Assembly: GCA_963978905.1 (NCBI GenBank)
Contig: OZ022256.1
Coordinates: 11,577,501-11,641,500, forward strand
Reading direction: 5' to 3'
Length of the DNA: 64,000 nt
From: Trichostrongylus colubriformis
Lineage: Eukaryota > Nematoda > Chromadorea > Rhabditida > Trichostrongylidae
Shown here: piece after piece, positions 1 through 11,342 of the stretch
Position numbering within the stretch: position 1 is the stretch's first letter
Layout: every line of letters begins with the position of its first letter
Translations under genes and position numbers: made by a program
The notes under the pieces: model-generated
The model's database searches: none
Told to the model about the DNA's origin: nothing
What the model saw: the letters and a program-made list of their open reading frames with translations, nothing else

Positions 1-487
1 TCAGTAGAACTGCAAAAAAAAGGTACACATTACGAGCTAGATTACGAGAAAAGGCAACCTCGATAATTCCAACAAACTTGCAAAAGAGTTCGGTTGTTTT
101 AACTTTGTTCAATGAGTGCGGTCAGGTGGCTCTACCCACCCGTGCAGCTTGTGCAAGCACATTACTGCGTCACACGAACGCATAAATTTGAGAAAAACAG
201 CGATCAACACTGACCGCTGACACACGAACTCGACCACTGAGGTAGATGACTCACACAATGAGCTTGAAAGAACAAGGGGTTATGGGAGAGATCAGTGGGA
301 TGCAAAGCTTTTTATGCACAGCTCTATGTTGGAAACTACTTCGTTGCTCAGAGAAATGACGCATATACTCGTCATTTTACAGTTTCGAATACCACTCATC
401 AACCACTTCACGTTCAGAGAAACAAACACCAGGACCATGGACCAGTAGAAGTAAAAACAAATAAAAAAGGATAGGCGAATGAAAAGG
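1..487. other. Non-coding stretch, nothing recognised
   Basis: No conserved protein, RNA gene or repeat is visible before the first mariner element. If the J-protein gene that begins at 3702 on the - strand continues to the left, this could be intron sequence. Confidence 0.4.
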
Positions 488-489
488 TA

Positions 490-1393
490 TTAGGTTGGCT
501 GATAATTTCCTGGACACTTCAAAACATTTTGATCTCTAATGCGTCGCTTGACAGCTCATCTTTTCATGTTCGGCCCTGTTGAACAGTGTTTTCGAATGTT
601 CCACCACATAGGTATATAAGGGCCGGAGCTTGTCTAGAAGATCATTTCTGTGTAAAATGAAAAAGGTAGCTCCCCGGACGCTCTACTTGTACGAGTTCCG
701 CCGTGGAAGTTCTACGAGGGAGGCGACCGAAAACATCAACGCTGGGTTCGGGCCACAAGCTACTTCCAAGTCCACCGTTCATGTTTCGTTCGAACGCTTT
801 CAATCTGGGGATACAAGCCTGGCCAACCAACAACACACTTGACGCCCTGTTGAATTCGACGACCAGCGCCTCGTGCAAGCAGTTCAGAAGAACCCAGCGG
901 CCAGCCCAAGACAGTTGTCTCAGATGCTTGGATGCACACACCAGACAGTCGAACTGCGTCTCGCTCGCTTGGGATACAGGAAAGTTCTGTCCACATGGAC
1001 ACCCCACGTGCTGTCTGACAGCAAGAAACAGGCGAGGTGTAGCGAAGATCACTCGAGATACTTTGTCGGCTTTAGAGTGGAAGGTTTTGCCGCACCCACC
1101 ATACTCCCCGGACCTCGCCCCATCTGATTACCATTTATTCTTCCCTCTCAAAAGATATAAGATGGACGAACAGTTCAAAAAAGAGGAGGACTTCAAAATC
1201 GCGGTCAACGACTTTATGGCGTCTCAGTCTGCACAGTTCTGGATGAATGGAATTGAAAGGTTGCCAGAGCGATGGCAGAAGGTAAGTGATAATGGCGGTG
1301 AATATATTGCTGATTGATTATAAGTTGTTCCAAAATAAAGTTATAAAATAAAAAAACGTCTTGAAGTGTCCAGGAATTTATCAGCCAACCTAA
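490..1393 (+). mobile_element. Internally deleted mariner element
   Basis: A 904 bp element has terminal inverted repeats of about 33 bp, starting TTAGGTTGGCTGATAATTTC and closing with its complement. It is flanked by TA at 488-489 and 1394-1395, the standard mariner target duplication. An autonomous mariner is about 1.3 kb, so roughly 0.4 kb is missing from the middle. The intact ends and TSD mean it could have been mobilised in trans, but it cannot encode an active transposase. Confidence 0.93.
630..1317 (+). pseudogene. Mariner transposase remnant
   Basis: Translation gives the mariner N-terminal helix-turn-helix region, with YEFRRGSSTREA followed by SFERFQSGDTSLA. One in-frame TGA lies near 840, and the same frame then resumes with RPVEFDDQRLVQAVQKNPAA. 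After about position 1030 the frame shifts and the middle of the protein is gone. The C-terminal third resumes as LPHPPYSPDLAPSDYHLF, which carries the third catalytic aspartate of the DDD triad (D34D). The first two catalytic aspartates fall in the deleted part. The tail ends normally in a WMNGIERLPERW block and a stop just before the 3' inverted repeat. It is a dead copy (stop, frameshift, deletion). Confidence 0.9.
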
Positions 1394-1395
1394 TA

Positions 1396-3500
1396 CATCG
1401 GTGGAAAGGAGAGCTGGTATTTTCTATGGAGAGAGAGAAGTGACAACGATTGTGAATGGAAATAAGAAAACGGTTTTGGGACAGTATAAAAAGGCAAATG
1501 AAGGCAACTATGAGAAATCGTACGAAGAGCTCCGAAGACATTTCTACAGAAAAAACACAAACTGAGAAACAAAGCAAAAAAGCGGAGAACGCAAAAGAAC
1601 GGTGAACTTATCTATAGAAATTTGATATTAGAACTTATACAACCTCGAAATAAAAAAATAGGTGAAAGAGGGAGAGAAAAAATAAGAGGAGAGAGAGATT
1701 TGTTTTCCCTAATCACTACAACAGATGGAGAGCCTTTTGTAGAAAACGATTCAATTCGATTCAATTCAATTCATGACAATCAGAAAAAAAATAAAACGTC
1801 CTGTCACTTAGCTGTACAAATGATTGTGCAGATATCAAGTATAATCTCAAAAAAATCAAACAATGAACTCGCACAATTAACGAACACAGTGTCGGTGCGA
1901 CATGACCCTCGCTAGCATTCTGATTCGAATTTACTTCCCTGCCTTAAAGACTAATGTGAATTACACTTCTCAGCAATAAAAGAATAGCTCTGTCCGGTTT
2001 CTGCGCGTGTTTTTCATTGTAATTCGCCCTCGACAAAGATTGAAAAAAAACGTTATTGATGCTGTTTTGAGTTGAAATTACATTTTGTGTGTCCTCCAAA
2101 TAAAGACTAGGAATCTTTCACTAACGACAATGTCCAAGCGAACAAGCAAAAACGGGAACAATATCTGGCACCTTGCAACGAGGACAGTTCCATAACACGA
2201 ATAGGAGCAAAAACATTTCGGCGTACAAGGCAAAAGTAGGCTCTCGGCTCTAAGACAGAAGCGCAGGCGGATCGAATTTCAAGGTGTTCAGCTGGGACAT
2301 AGAACCACCTGGTGCATATTGTTACTAGTTCCACAGAACGGTAGCTTGCTTCAATTAACGTTGCGCGTAACGTTACACACGATTGACATGTAAAAGTAAA
2401 AGCTAAAGTGGAACTGGAACACATACTAACACTTCCTGGCAGATCAGGTTACTCGTCATACTAGCACTTTAGCGAGGCGTCCTATGTCACACAGCCTTTA
2501 AATCACTACCAGGTGTTAGGAGGTGTCTAAACCGGAATGGCATATTTATTGCATAGAAAATGGCGAGTTCTGAAGAAGTGATCGTTTCTGTCAAAAGAGT
2601 TCCGATTTCCAAGTGGAGTGGAGGGTGGGCAAAATTTATGACTGGCTGGCCTAGTTGCCTTCGTCGTCCGCATCGCACTCTTTAATGATAGAAGGCGCGA
2701 AAGCACATCTACAGCGTGAGAGGGGTATATTCCTGAATGTTGACCGTTTCATTCTTCTTACACTAGTACATACCTCTTCTTTCATATTCCGTAATCGGCC
2801 GGAATCAATCTAATGATGGCTTCAAAAGTACAAAGGATATAACCTGAGATTTAGAAAGCGAAAGAACCGACAAAGATGCGGAAAATAACTCAGAATGAAA
2901 AAACCATTCTCTGTCTTGCATTTATCAGTTCAATTTTTGATTAGGCTAAGCTCAACTCTGAAGAAAGGACTAAAGAAGAGAAACCAAAATACCGACGACG
3001 AAGTAGATTATAAAGAATCTGAACTGAGGCTAAAAGATGACAGATGGCTCTCTCGTCTAGCCGACCGCCTGGCTCAAAACAGCTCGTTTCGCCGAACATT
3101 ATTACACTGCTCGATTTTCACTGAGCACGTCACACAAGTAACAGTAATTCACCCAATGAGAGAACTGGTAATTATCTTTGTGCACGTGATTTGGAAACTT
3201 GGCTATTAAATTTGCAAAATTTGTAATCTGGACACGATTTCGCAACGTTAATCTTTATTTCAACTGACTAAAGCAAGTGCGGCACCAGCAAAGAAGGACT
3301 GCAAATGCGGGACCAAGGTAACAGGACTATCATTAATATCAATAGAGCAATTGAGGGTTTCACAATTGCTTCATGTTCGGCAATGATAAAAGTTGATGAT
3401 GTGAATTTCACAAGTTTGACTCATTTTAAATGCTATACGGAGTTAAGAGACCAGCAGATCGTACAAATAGCTTTCATACTAACCCATTCATATAGTAAAC
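1396..3500. other. AT-rich non-coding stretch, possible intron
   Basis: No convincing exon is seen on either strand. I searched the - strand for a J-domain (HPDK-type motif) that would continue the gene starting at 3702 and found none. A short simple repeat of ATTCAATTCG-like units lies near 1750-1772. The region may be a long intron of the J-protein gene or plain intergenic DNA. Confidence 0.35.
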
Positions 3501-3507
3501 AACTCAC

Positions 3508-3702
3508 ATTCAATATCCTGACTGGGATCAAGCTTTTTAGCCTTGCCAAGCAAACGCTTAGCTTTCTCTGTGTCCCCATTCCTGAGTGCTTCTCTGGCTT
3601 TGTCCATGCACGCCTGAACAGTGTCAGATGACATAAATTAACATGAATGTGCAACGTCGTACAACCTACCAAGGACTCGGCACGGTTCGCGTCGGCAGTC
3701 AT
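3508..3702 (-). CDS. 5' exons of DNAJB12/14-like J-protein (partial)
   Basis: Two short exons on the - strand join to about 46 residues. Exon 1 (3702-3670) encodes [11 protein letters not shown] and ends at a GTAGGT donor. A 56 bp intron (3669-3614) ends in TTCAG. Exon 2 (3613-3508) encodes [20 protein letters not shown] and then [15 protein letters not shown], ending at a GTGAGT donor in phase 1. The pattern of an N/DEAERC-like start, a helix with [10 protein letters not shown] and then KAxKLDPS matches the N-terminal TPR-like helical segment of the DNAJB12/DNAJB14 family, ER-membrane J-proteins that recruit Hsp70 for membrane-protein quality control. The J-domain and membrane segment are not found in the 3.5 kb to the left, so they lie beyond the window edge or are lost. 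The family call rests on recall of family pattern, not on a search. Confidence 0.66.
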
Positions 3703-3719
3703 TGTTGTTGTTCGAGAGA

Positions 3720-5060
3720 GTAATGCTCTCTATCACGTAGACACTAACCGCGCTACCTAGGCCACTGTTTACGGAGCCAAGTAAACCTGGAAACTACACA
3801 TTAAAAAAATCAAAAAAACCCCAAGAGCTGCCATCTCTTTTAGCGGATAAAATCGAAGGAAAATCTAACACATCTTGCACAAAAACCTTTCACCTTATCA
3901 CAAAGAAAAATGTGGGTTTGAGAGAGCATCTATCTCCCCGTATAGTAAATCAAACACACCAGTAAAGATGAAGGACCAAATGATGTCAAACAGAGACTCT
4001 CGATTTTGTCGAAGTTGAGAAAAAGAAGAAGAAAGTATACCGCATAGCACGCAATGAATCTATAAAAGCTTTGGAAGCGACGGAAATCTATTCATACGTC
4101 CATTAATTTCTACTTCGAGCCTCTCTTTAGCTGCAGAAAGAGCTTCAGCTCCAGCCATCGCTACACAAACAAAAAAATAAAGCTAATCGCCATCAAGAAT
4201 GGCATGGCCTACATGTAGTCGTACAGTGTTCATACGGGACCAATAGTGCCGCTATTTACCCAAGTCTGAGTGACAGAGACAAAAATTAAAAGATTGTAGG
4301 ATTAAGTTAAATGCAATGGGTCAGGACAAGACATTAATGGGTCTGGGAACCACTATTCATAGATTCCTACCGCACAAAAAAAAAGCTGCATTTCTTGCAA
4401 AATCATGACACGAAAAATTCCGTTGTAAATGTGTGACACAGGAGGTAGCAATTACAAAAAAGAGAAAAAGCTGAAAAGTCATGCACTGCGATAATAACGA
4501 TGAAGAAACTTTAGAATGGATATTCAGCGCAAACGCTATTTGCTCCAGAATGGGGCCACTATTGCACATTAACAACGTTCTAGAACGAATGTATCATGAT
4601 CCATGCCCCTGAATTACCTTTAAATAGGGTTTTGAATCAGTAAGATGGGAAATTGTAACGCAACATTGATCCAAACTGCTCCATATTGGGATTCGTGATC
4701 AGCTCTAGATAAAGTTTCACCGATATTGCGGTGATACTAATCATTAGCTCAACTCGAGATTTCCGGTGTTGTAATGATACAATATCGATATTGCCCCATT
4801 TCAGGCGTAAACTAAATCTTGATGAGGAAAAATCAAACTGAGGTAGAAGCTTCTCTTTCATAACTAGCTTGCTAGCATCGCTGCCAATCAATCTCTCTTT
4901 TGCAGTTGAGAAACTAGCCTTTCGATAGATCATATGCCATGTGGTAGCTCTATGTAACTATTCCGTAACCATTAAAAGTACAGAAAATGCAGCGTACACA
5001 TCCACAACTACGTAAAATATGAACCACTCGATACCTTTCAACTGTTTGAAGGAAAAGAGG
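3720..5060. other. Non-coding stretch around the small ORF
   Basis: Apart from the small - strand ORF at 4158-4060, I see no exon, RNA gene or repeat. The DNA is AT-rich with purine runs. Confidence 0.4.
4060..4158 (-). CDS. Small candidate exon/ORF, unrecognised
   Basis: On the - strand an ATG lies two bases after a TTTGTGTAG acceptor-like site and opens a 32-residue frame (MAGAEALSAAKERLEVEING then RMNRFPSLPKLL) ending in TAG. An internal GTATGA could be a donor after NG. The charged helical composition looks coding, and it lies on the same strand about 350 bp upstream of the J-protein start, so it might be an alternative first exon or a separate small gene. No family is recognised and the ORF is short enough to be chance. 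Confidence 0.2.
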   Translation of the reverse strand: MAGAEALSAAKERLEVEINGRMNRFPSLPKLL

Positions 5061-5066
5061 GTGCTA

Positions 5067-5458
5067 CTGGAGTTGGGGGGGGGGGGGGGGCCAGCGCACT
5101 GTGCTCTGCGTCTCTAACGCAGGGATAGAGCGCAGAGAAGCCATAGCGCTAGCCGAATCGGCTTCGAATACTGCATAGAAACGATTCTAATGAAGCAAAT
5201 TCGTGCTTTTTTTCCATCCTATGTTAGCCTAAGCCTTGGGGAAGGAGATTCCCTTTCCCTAGGCTTAGGCGAATATGCGTAAGTGGTTGTTTAGTCTAGT
5301 TGAAGTGAATTTCTCGTTATATTCTGATGGAGGAATAGTTTGATTGTTTTTTCAGTTAGTTAGCTGTATCTAGGCATAAAATAACCTTGAGAGTGCCTAT
5401 AAACAGAAATTGGGGGCAACTTATGCTTTTGTCGAGTGGCCCCCCCCCCCAACTCCAG
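5067..5458. mobile_element. TA-flanked MITE with G-run ends
   Basis: A 392 bp element begins CTGGAGTTGGGGGG and ends with the exact complement CCCCCCAACTCCAG, flanked by TA at 5065-5066 and 5459-5460. It encodes nothing. Near 5225-5275 it holds an imperfect hairpin built on GCCTAAGCCT/AGGCTTAGGC. A very similar hairpin lies in the two TTAA-flanked elements at 32.6 and 54.4 kb. TSD and size suggest a Tc1/mariner-mobilised MITE. Confidence 0.75.
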
Positions 5459-5461
5459 TAA

Positions 5462-7750
5462 CGCCGAAAAGAGTAGTTGAGACCATGCAGAAATTTGTAG
5501 CTATATTACAGAACCATCCAGCCTCTAAACCTCAGACGATTTCCAGGTGGATCGACCTTTTCATGACGATCAAGCTTTCAAACTCTGAGGCATATCGTAA
5601 TTACCAAATGAACCTACAATAAATAGCATGGAACATGCAGAACGAAAATCAATCCGCTGCTGACGACACTGGAGGGCCGCGGCAGGTACACTGCGGCGCG
5701 GTTCAACTCAGGCCGTTTTTATTGTCATTTGGAGTGTCGTAGCAAATGTTTTAAATTTCATGTGACTGATCGTCAGACGCGCATAGGTCTCGTTAATTTC
5801 TCAGCTTAAAAATTGGTTTTTATTTGTGATTGCCTGCAAATCCGAGTTGTCCGTCTCGCACGTAAGCGCTGTGTTTCTTCCTGACATTCACAAAATGTTT
5901 GAATTGCACCAATTTCACCATTATTCGGAATTTTGACAGGTTTTTTTTAAGAAAGGGTGACCGTAACCTTCGATGGCTGGCATGATGTATGCTCAGATGT
6001 TCAAATGTTTCCTTTTAACTGCTCATAAACGTGAAGTGGAATGGTGCAGAGGTTCTTTCCTATTACACTTTCCCAAGCTGGTTGTTTAAATAATCAAACA
6101 AAGATTCACTCTGTAATGTTCACCGTCAGAGCAAAAACTAGCATTTCTGGGCGCATGAGCACTGCAGCTGTTCCTTCCAACCCGTTTCTCAGAACGGTTA
6201 TGACTGTTAACAATTCTTGAAACTCTTTCTTATTGCAGTACGATTCCACTACTATTTGTCTTGAGGCTTACTATCTGCTTGTAAATGTTGCAACTGTATA
6301 TTGCATTCTTCTGAAAACATCAGAGGGGTTTTTTTGATGGCCACCAATACGATTCAACGAGTAATCGTGAGTGTCAAATAAAAGCATTATCAATCATTTG
6401 TGAAATACCCATCTTGCTTTCATAATCGCTTTCTTTAATAATTTTTCGTGAGTAGAGTGGAAATAAAGGGCAGTCAATTATACGTAAGTGGGTGCAATTG
6501 CAATGAGAGGACATCCTACAATGGGCGCTATTTTTGTGAAGCCTGGAAGGAAAAAACCTCTTCCATCCTCAACTAGGGCTCCGAATATACGATTGTATGT
6601 GCAAGTTCACCTCTCAGAGATGCCTAGAAGTGCACTTCTTATCTTGGAGGGGGAGAGGCATCTCACAAGAACGTATTGTTATACTGTTATGCCCCTCCCC
6701 CTTCATTGCGATGGGACCGGTAAGGCAGTGTATTCTGGTGAGTGTTCATAGTCTGCGTCATCGCACTAACGCCAAAATGGATTAGATGCTTATCGACTGG
6801 GTAACTCGCTCTATCGTTGTTGTTGCTTATCCCAACTTATAGATGACTACACTACAAGCTGCAAGTGAGTCGATCTAAGATTTCTCTTCTTGTGATTCTG
6901 CGAATACGCGATTTTGCGTTTGCAAACATGCGTTGTGGCAGTTTCTCACCTGATTTCACGACTTTGATACTCTCTGTGTTGCGGTTCCGCATGCGAAAGT
7001 GCGGAGCCGCTGAGTAGCTAAATCGCGAACTCTGACATCGGCCCAACAGATATTTATCTTGTTATCCCGAGGAAATCGCATATTGTTACTGAACTTCATA
7101 ATCTGCCTCCGGTAAGAAGTATTGCTGTTTGTATAGGTCCCATTTTTAGCTCCTGCATCAGCATTTACTTCGCTTTCCTTTTTGTCATGATTCCGTCAAG
7201 AATCATGAACTACTCTTCAATACTGTGCCTCCCGGCTGTGTCATTTTTAGTTAGGTCGTAGTTGAGCGGCACTACCGTCAAGATTTAATCCTTATGAAGA
7301 TGCAACGGGTCATATATGTGATTTTGAACAATTTTAATGGCAAAATTTATGGCATCAGGAGGACTCTCAGTATTACCAATGTAGCTGATCATCGCCATTT
7401 GGTTCCCCTATTTTTTACTTTGTGAGATCCGAATAGGGCAGGTTTTTATTATTCTCCTCCATTGTGTAGGTACTTTAGCTCAAAAGGCATTCTTGGAAGC
7501 TTCTGAACATAGCCTTATAATTTTTTTCTGTTCTCAAGGCGTGTCTTGATGTGTTACTTATTGAGTTGTTTCAGACTTCGCGATTCTGTACTTTTTTTGG
7601 TCTTGCGAAGTTGGGTTTTGCATGCTAATTCACGAAATCGAGTGTTCAGACCACTTGACGTGAGAAATTCCAGGATCGCAAATTCCATCTTGCGGATTTA
7701 CCATTTGTGCTCGAGGGCTCGTTTTGAGTCGTTAATGTGCTACTTATCGA
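5462..7750. other. Intergenic and upstream region of the decapping gene
   Basis: No conserved coding sequence is recognised. On the - strand near 6990-6949 there is an ATG-led stretch (MRNRNTESIKVVKS) ending at a good AG|GTGAGA donor, which could be the first exon of a divergent gene. I could not find a matching downstream exon. The last 200 bp before 7768 would contain the promoter and outron of the decapping gene. Confidence 0.3.
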
Positions 7751-7754
7751 ATAT

Positions 7755-7767
7755 CTGATTCCAGAAT
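7755..7767 (+). promoter_or_regulatory. Likely SL trans-splice acceptor of dcp-1
   Basis: CTGATTCCAG followed by AAT sits directly before the ATG at 7768. A 3' splice site only three bases from the start codon, with no upstream exon in view, is the usual arrangement of a trans-spliced nematode mRNA. Confidence 0.55.
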
Positions 7768-10390
7768 ATGGAACAAAAATCGAAACTCGATCCAAATCTT
7801 ACGGCAAGAAATTTGCTGTCAATTCAACGTATCGACCCATGTGCGGTCGCGATCCTCGACAAAGTAGGGAGAGCTATTCGCTTTTTGTTTGGGGTGGAAA
7901 CTCTTTTTCGTTTAAAGAAAAACGTGAGTCATTATCATTCAGACTACACATGCAGCTAAATACAATTTCGATGTTATTGAGAAGGCTTGGACGAAAACAA
8001 ATATCGAGGGAGCGCTCTTCATAATTCAGAGAGCTGATAAACCTTATTACAGGTGGGATTTGACATTTTGGCTTAATATTAGTTCCTATCTCTAACGTAG
8101 CTCTTAACCAGTTTGTAAGAGCACATATACCGCTCCTAAGGCCGCGTTCATAGCCATCGTGATGGGCGCATCGGCGCTCAGGCGTCTAATGGTGATCAAT
8201 GTGTATCCTGTGCACATTCGCCGATGCGCCTACGCGCCGATGCGCCTGTGCGCCTATGCGCTCATGCGCCGATGCGCCCAAAACGTCGACGATCGATGAG
8301 TATCTTTAACTACATTCGCCGATGCGCCGATGCGCCAATCACGTTGGCTATGAACGCGGTCTAACATTCACCAGAAGGAGCAAGTCGCGATAGCACCTTC
8401 CGCAATAGTTTGGATTTTCCCGGCACCCGAAGTAACGGGTTTCTGGTTTTCTCTTTCGGTATGTCTCTTGGGATGGCACGTTTTTGGAAGCCCTAGGAGT
8501 CCCACTTTCACATTTAAAAAATCGAGGAAATAATCGAGGTGAAAGTAATGAAAGTAAGGAAATAATCGAGATGAAAGTCTTTGGAAAGCCTTAATTGTTT
8601 GAGTTTCGGTGGGTTGGAGTCAAATTAGTAGAAGTTTCAGCAATCGGATTTCAGCATGATCATTGCTAATCGTCAGTCGTTAGATGATATGGTGGAGCCA
8701 GTCAATCCTCTCACAAAAATGAACAATGAAGGACATTATTTGTTCTTCTGTAAACCGGACAGTCAGTTTTCTTTATGTTTCTTTTCTCTCTCATCCTTTT
8801 GCAGGTATAAAGTTTGATAATGATGTGATAATGATTCAGACCAAATTTATGGCCTCTGGTTCTTTTCTACTGAGGATTGCAGTCGGATGTATAATCTGCT
8901 TAAGAAACTTCAGGAAGATATTAGGGCTGGAAAGGTTAGTGCTGTTGCCATCACTGTAGGTAGGGCAACCTTATACCTTGTCAGAGGAAGTGATGATTGG
9001 GGACGTTTTCAGATACCTGCACCGCCCGCATCGGATGGAGTAAACTCTTCGAATCTTCCTGAATCTGTAGCACCGCCCAATGAGTCCAATCAGCTGTTAG
9101 AACTTCTTAAAACTACACAGCCGGCTTCATCAACCCAGCTGGTAGCTTTTTTATTTCTATGACTATTTTTGTTATTGTTAGCTAGATCGCTACAGTTTTT
9201 ACCCCATTTACGAACCTCCAGGGAAATCATAAGGATAATCCTTCTTTGACTGCTCGTCCTTCATCGTCTACACAGGAGAAGCAAGAAAAGCCGAAGCTGA
9301 AGGAGGACGAAGTTGGTGTGGCATCGGGTCCTATCTCTGATATGCCAGTGCTACTTCAGAAGCTGATGATCCAGGAGCAGCCGAAACTGATATCAAAGGT
9401 TTGTAATCTTAATGCTGTCAATTTGAGTTTTTCGGAGTCAAATGATCGTTCTTAGGTGGGCTCAGCTGTACTGACGTCAGAGGATCTTGAAAAAGACTTG
9501 ATCCGTTCAGCAAAACCAAAGCACTGCCAGTTTCAGGTTCACTAACTTGTTTGATAAATTTTCTATTTCTAAGGATTCTTATTATAGTCTAACCATATGT
9601 TATTATGCAGTCTTGACCATTTCTTTCAGTTTATTTCATAAAAGTCGCGAATTGACGATAAGTGTGAAGACTTAAAAATGTGTTGTCTTCTTAGAAAGTA
9701 GGGGTATCGCCAACTCGTGATGGTCTTTAATGCTGCGCTCTCTAGGAGATGTTGACGTCGGGTTCAGCGGCTTCATTAGCTGCATTGTCCAATCGCTCAA
9801 TTCATGGAAGCGATGGCGAAGCAGATGCCAATGAGGTTCGTTGATTTGCACCCTTGTCAAACGTTTCAATAATTTGGGAAAATTATTAGGTCCTTTGTAT
9901 CAAGTGCTTGTTCGTGTATTCTTCAACATGTGCTTAAATTATGGGTAGCACTGTGACAGTAACGAGAATTACGGAGGCATTTTTGTCCCATATTCGAAAA
10001 TTCCGCATTTCAGTGACTTACTTGTGTTTTTTAAATTTCCTTCTGTTTAAAGTGACGAGTTTTCCCCATCCAATGGAAATGTTCTCTTTTAAGGTTGAAT
10101 CTATCATGAGCAGTCGTGCACCTGTAGACGATTCCATCTTCACGGTAGGTTCGGGCGCCACCACTCCTCCACTGAATAAACTACAGGTATCTTCCTGAAT
10201 TTATAGAAGGACTTTTCTTTGGAAATGAGCTCTCTTATTAGTGAACATTCCCATTTTGTATTAATCAATGTTGCTTTCTTCTCAGTTTGCGGCTGCACTG
10301 ATTCATCTGATGCAAACAGATGACCAATTCTTGGCACAAATTCACCAGGCTTATGTGGACGCTATCAACAAAAGAATAAATAGAAACTGA
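7768..10390 (+). CDS. dcp-1: mRNA-decapping enzyme subunit 1 (DCP1)
   Basis: DCP1 is the co-activator of the decapping enzyme DCP2 in cytoplasmic P-bodies and starts 5'-3' mRNA decay. I built ten coding exons: 7768-7863, 7943-8052, 8655-8761, 8840-8934, 9013-9141, 9222-9398, 9456-9536, 9746-9835, 10094-10186 and 10286-10390. The total is 1083 nt, 360 residues plus TGA. All introns are GT-AG and phases agree. The EVH1 domain spans roughly residues 10-136: RIDPCAVAILDK, AKYNFDVIEKAWTKTNIEG, LFIIQRADKPYY, IANRQSLDDMVEPVNP, IYGLWFFSTEDCSRM. These align without gaps with the family pattern around WEKTDIEG. A low-complexity middle contains LTSEDLEKDL. The C-terminus, ALIHLMQTDDQFLAQIHQAY, is the DCP1 trimerisation helix. 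The start was chosen because the ATG follows a splice-acceptor-like AG. Intron 2 (602 bp) carries a MITE. The acceptors of exons 4 and 9 are the least certain boundaries. Confidence 0.93.
8140..8361. mobile_element. Harbinger-like MITE in dcp-1 intron 2
   Basis: A 222 bp element has ends GGCCGCGTTCATAGCC and GGCTATGAACGCGGTC. Arm similarity reaches about 37 bp inward. It is flanked by TAA at 8137-8139 and 8362-8364. TWA duplications are typical of PIF/Harbinger elements. It shares terminal sequence with the copies at 12028 and 23958. It lies wholly inside an intron, about 85 bp from the 5' splice site. Confidence 0.85.
8223..8278 (+). repeat. 8-bp tandem array inside the MITE
   Basis: Seven consecutive octamers of the form NNYGCGCC lie here (GATGCGCC, TACGCGCC, GATGCGCC, TGTGCGCC, TATGCGCT, CATGCGCC, GATGCGCC). 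Two more units are in the right arm near 8319-8336. Confidence 0.85.
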
Positions 10391-10994
10391 TTCAACTTTC
10401 ACCAGCAGTACCCTTTCCCATGAAGAGTCTCTTTCTCACATACTCTCTCAGAAGCACATCGACGATTAATGTGGTTCAAGCTCAACTGCATTGTAGCTAC
10501 TTATTTATTTTGAATGCATTTGTTGTTAAGCTGTGGATTCGTGTGTACTAACGTTAACCTTCGTTCAGTTTTTCATGTTTCAGGGCTTTGCGCATATTTC
10601 AAAAAGCATGCATGCTTCTGTCTCTTAACGGTTAATTTTAACGGTTTATTGGTAGGAATATGTTGCATACTGGTAGCTGAGCTCTCATTACATGTCCAAA
10701 TCTCTCCTCAGATTGGCCCATTCGATTAGTAATGGCCGGAGTGTGGGTGTTGTCGTTCGTTGTTTCTTCGGAGTGTTTTGTCCTATTAATCATCAAAGTA
10801 TCGTTAATGTTCCTTTTTGTATGCTTTATATATAGGATGGATTGTTGTTTTTTGTATGTACCTCTGCAAATGCCTTTTCGGTTGTGATGGTGATCCGAGT
10901 TGTGCGTATCGGATTTTGATGTCAAACTAAAGTGTGTTTATTTCAAGATCTGGTAAATTTGTGGTTTGGAGATCTTTATATCTGAATTTTTGCA

Positions 10995-11000
10995 AATAAA
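10995..11000 (+). terminator. Candidate poly(A) signal for dcp-1
   Basis: AATAAA lies about 605 bp after the dcp-1 stop, in AT-rich DNA. It is the first clear hexamer downstream of the stop codon that I see. The implied 3' UTR is long for a nematode, so an alternative upstream signal variant is possible. Confidence 0.35.
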
Positions 11001-11342
11001 GGAAGAGTAGGCGATTGGTGTTTCTGTGGAAATTTGCCATGCCAGAGTGGATGGAATCGTTGTTGCTCATAGAATTATAATAGATGCTCATTAATTCCGC
11101 TAGTTAAACCTTTTTGTGGATAATATTTTAGATTTCGTGTGTCGATTGTCCAAAGTCGCATGGTACGCCTTTTTTGTGTGCCCTTTAAAAGCGGTTGAGT
11201 TTGTCTGGTGGGCGGGTTTGGTCTAATGGGCGGAGTCGGGACTTGAGTTTTCAAACCTGGGGGACGCCAATCTTTTCACTGGTGGGACATTTTGGAAGAA
11301 TGGGTGTAGAGATTGTTCGAGCAACGCCGAGGATCTCTGTCC

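Noticed and set aside
6597..6785. Overlapping ORFs at 6488-6785
   Set aside because: Low protein-like character and no domain; probably chance.
8223..8278. CRISPR-like array
   Set aside because: Period is 8 bp with no spacers, inside a eukaryotic MITE.
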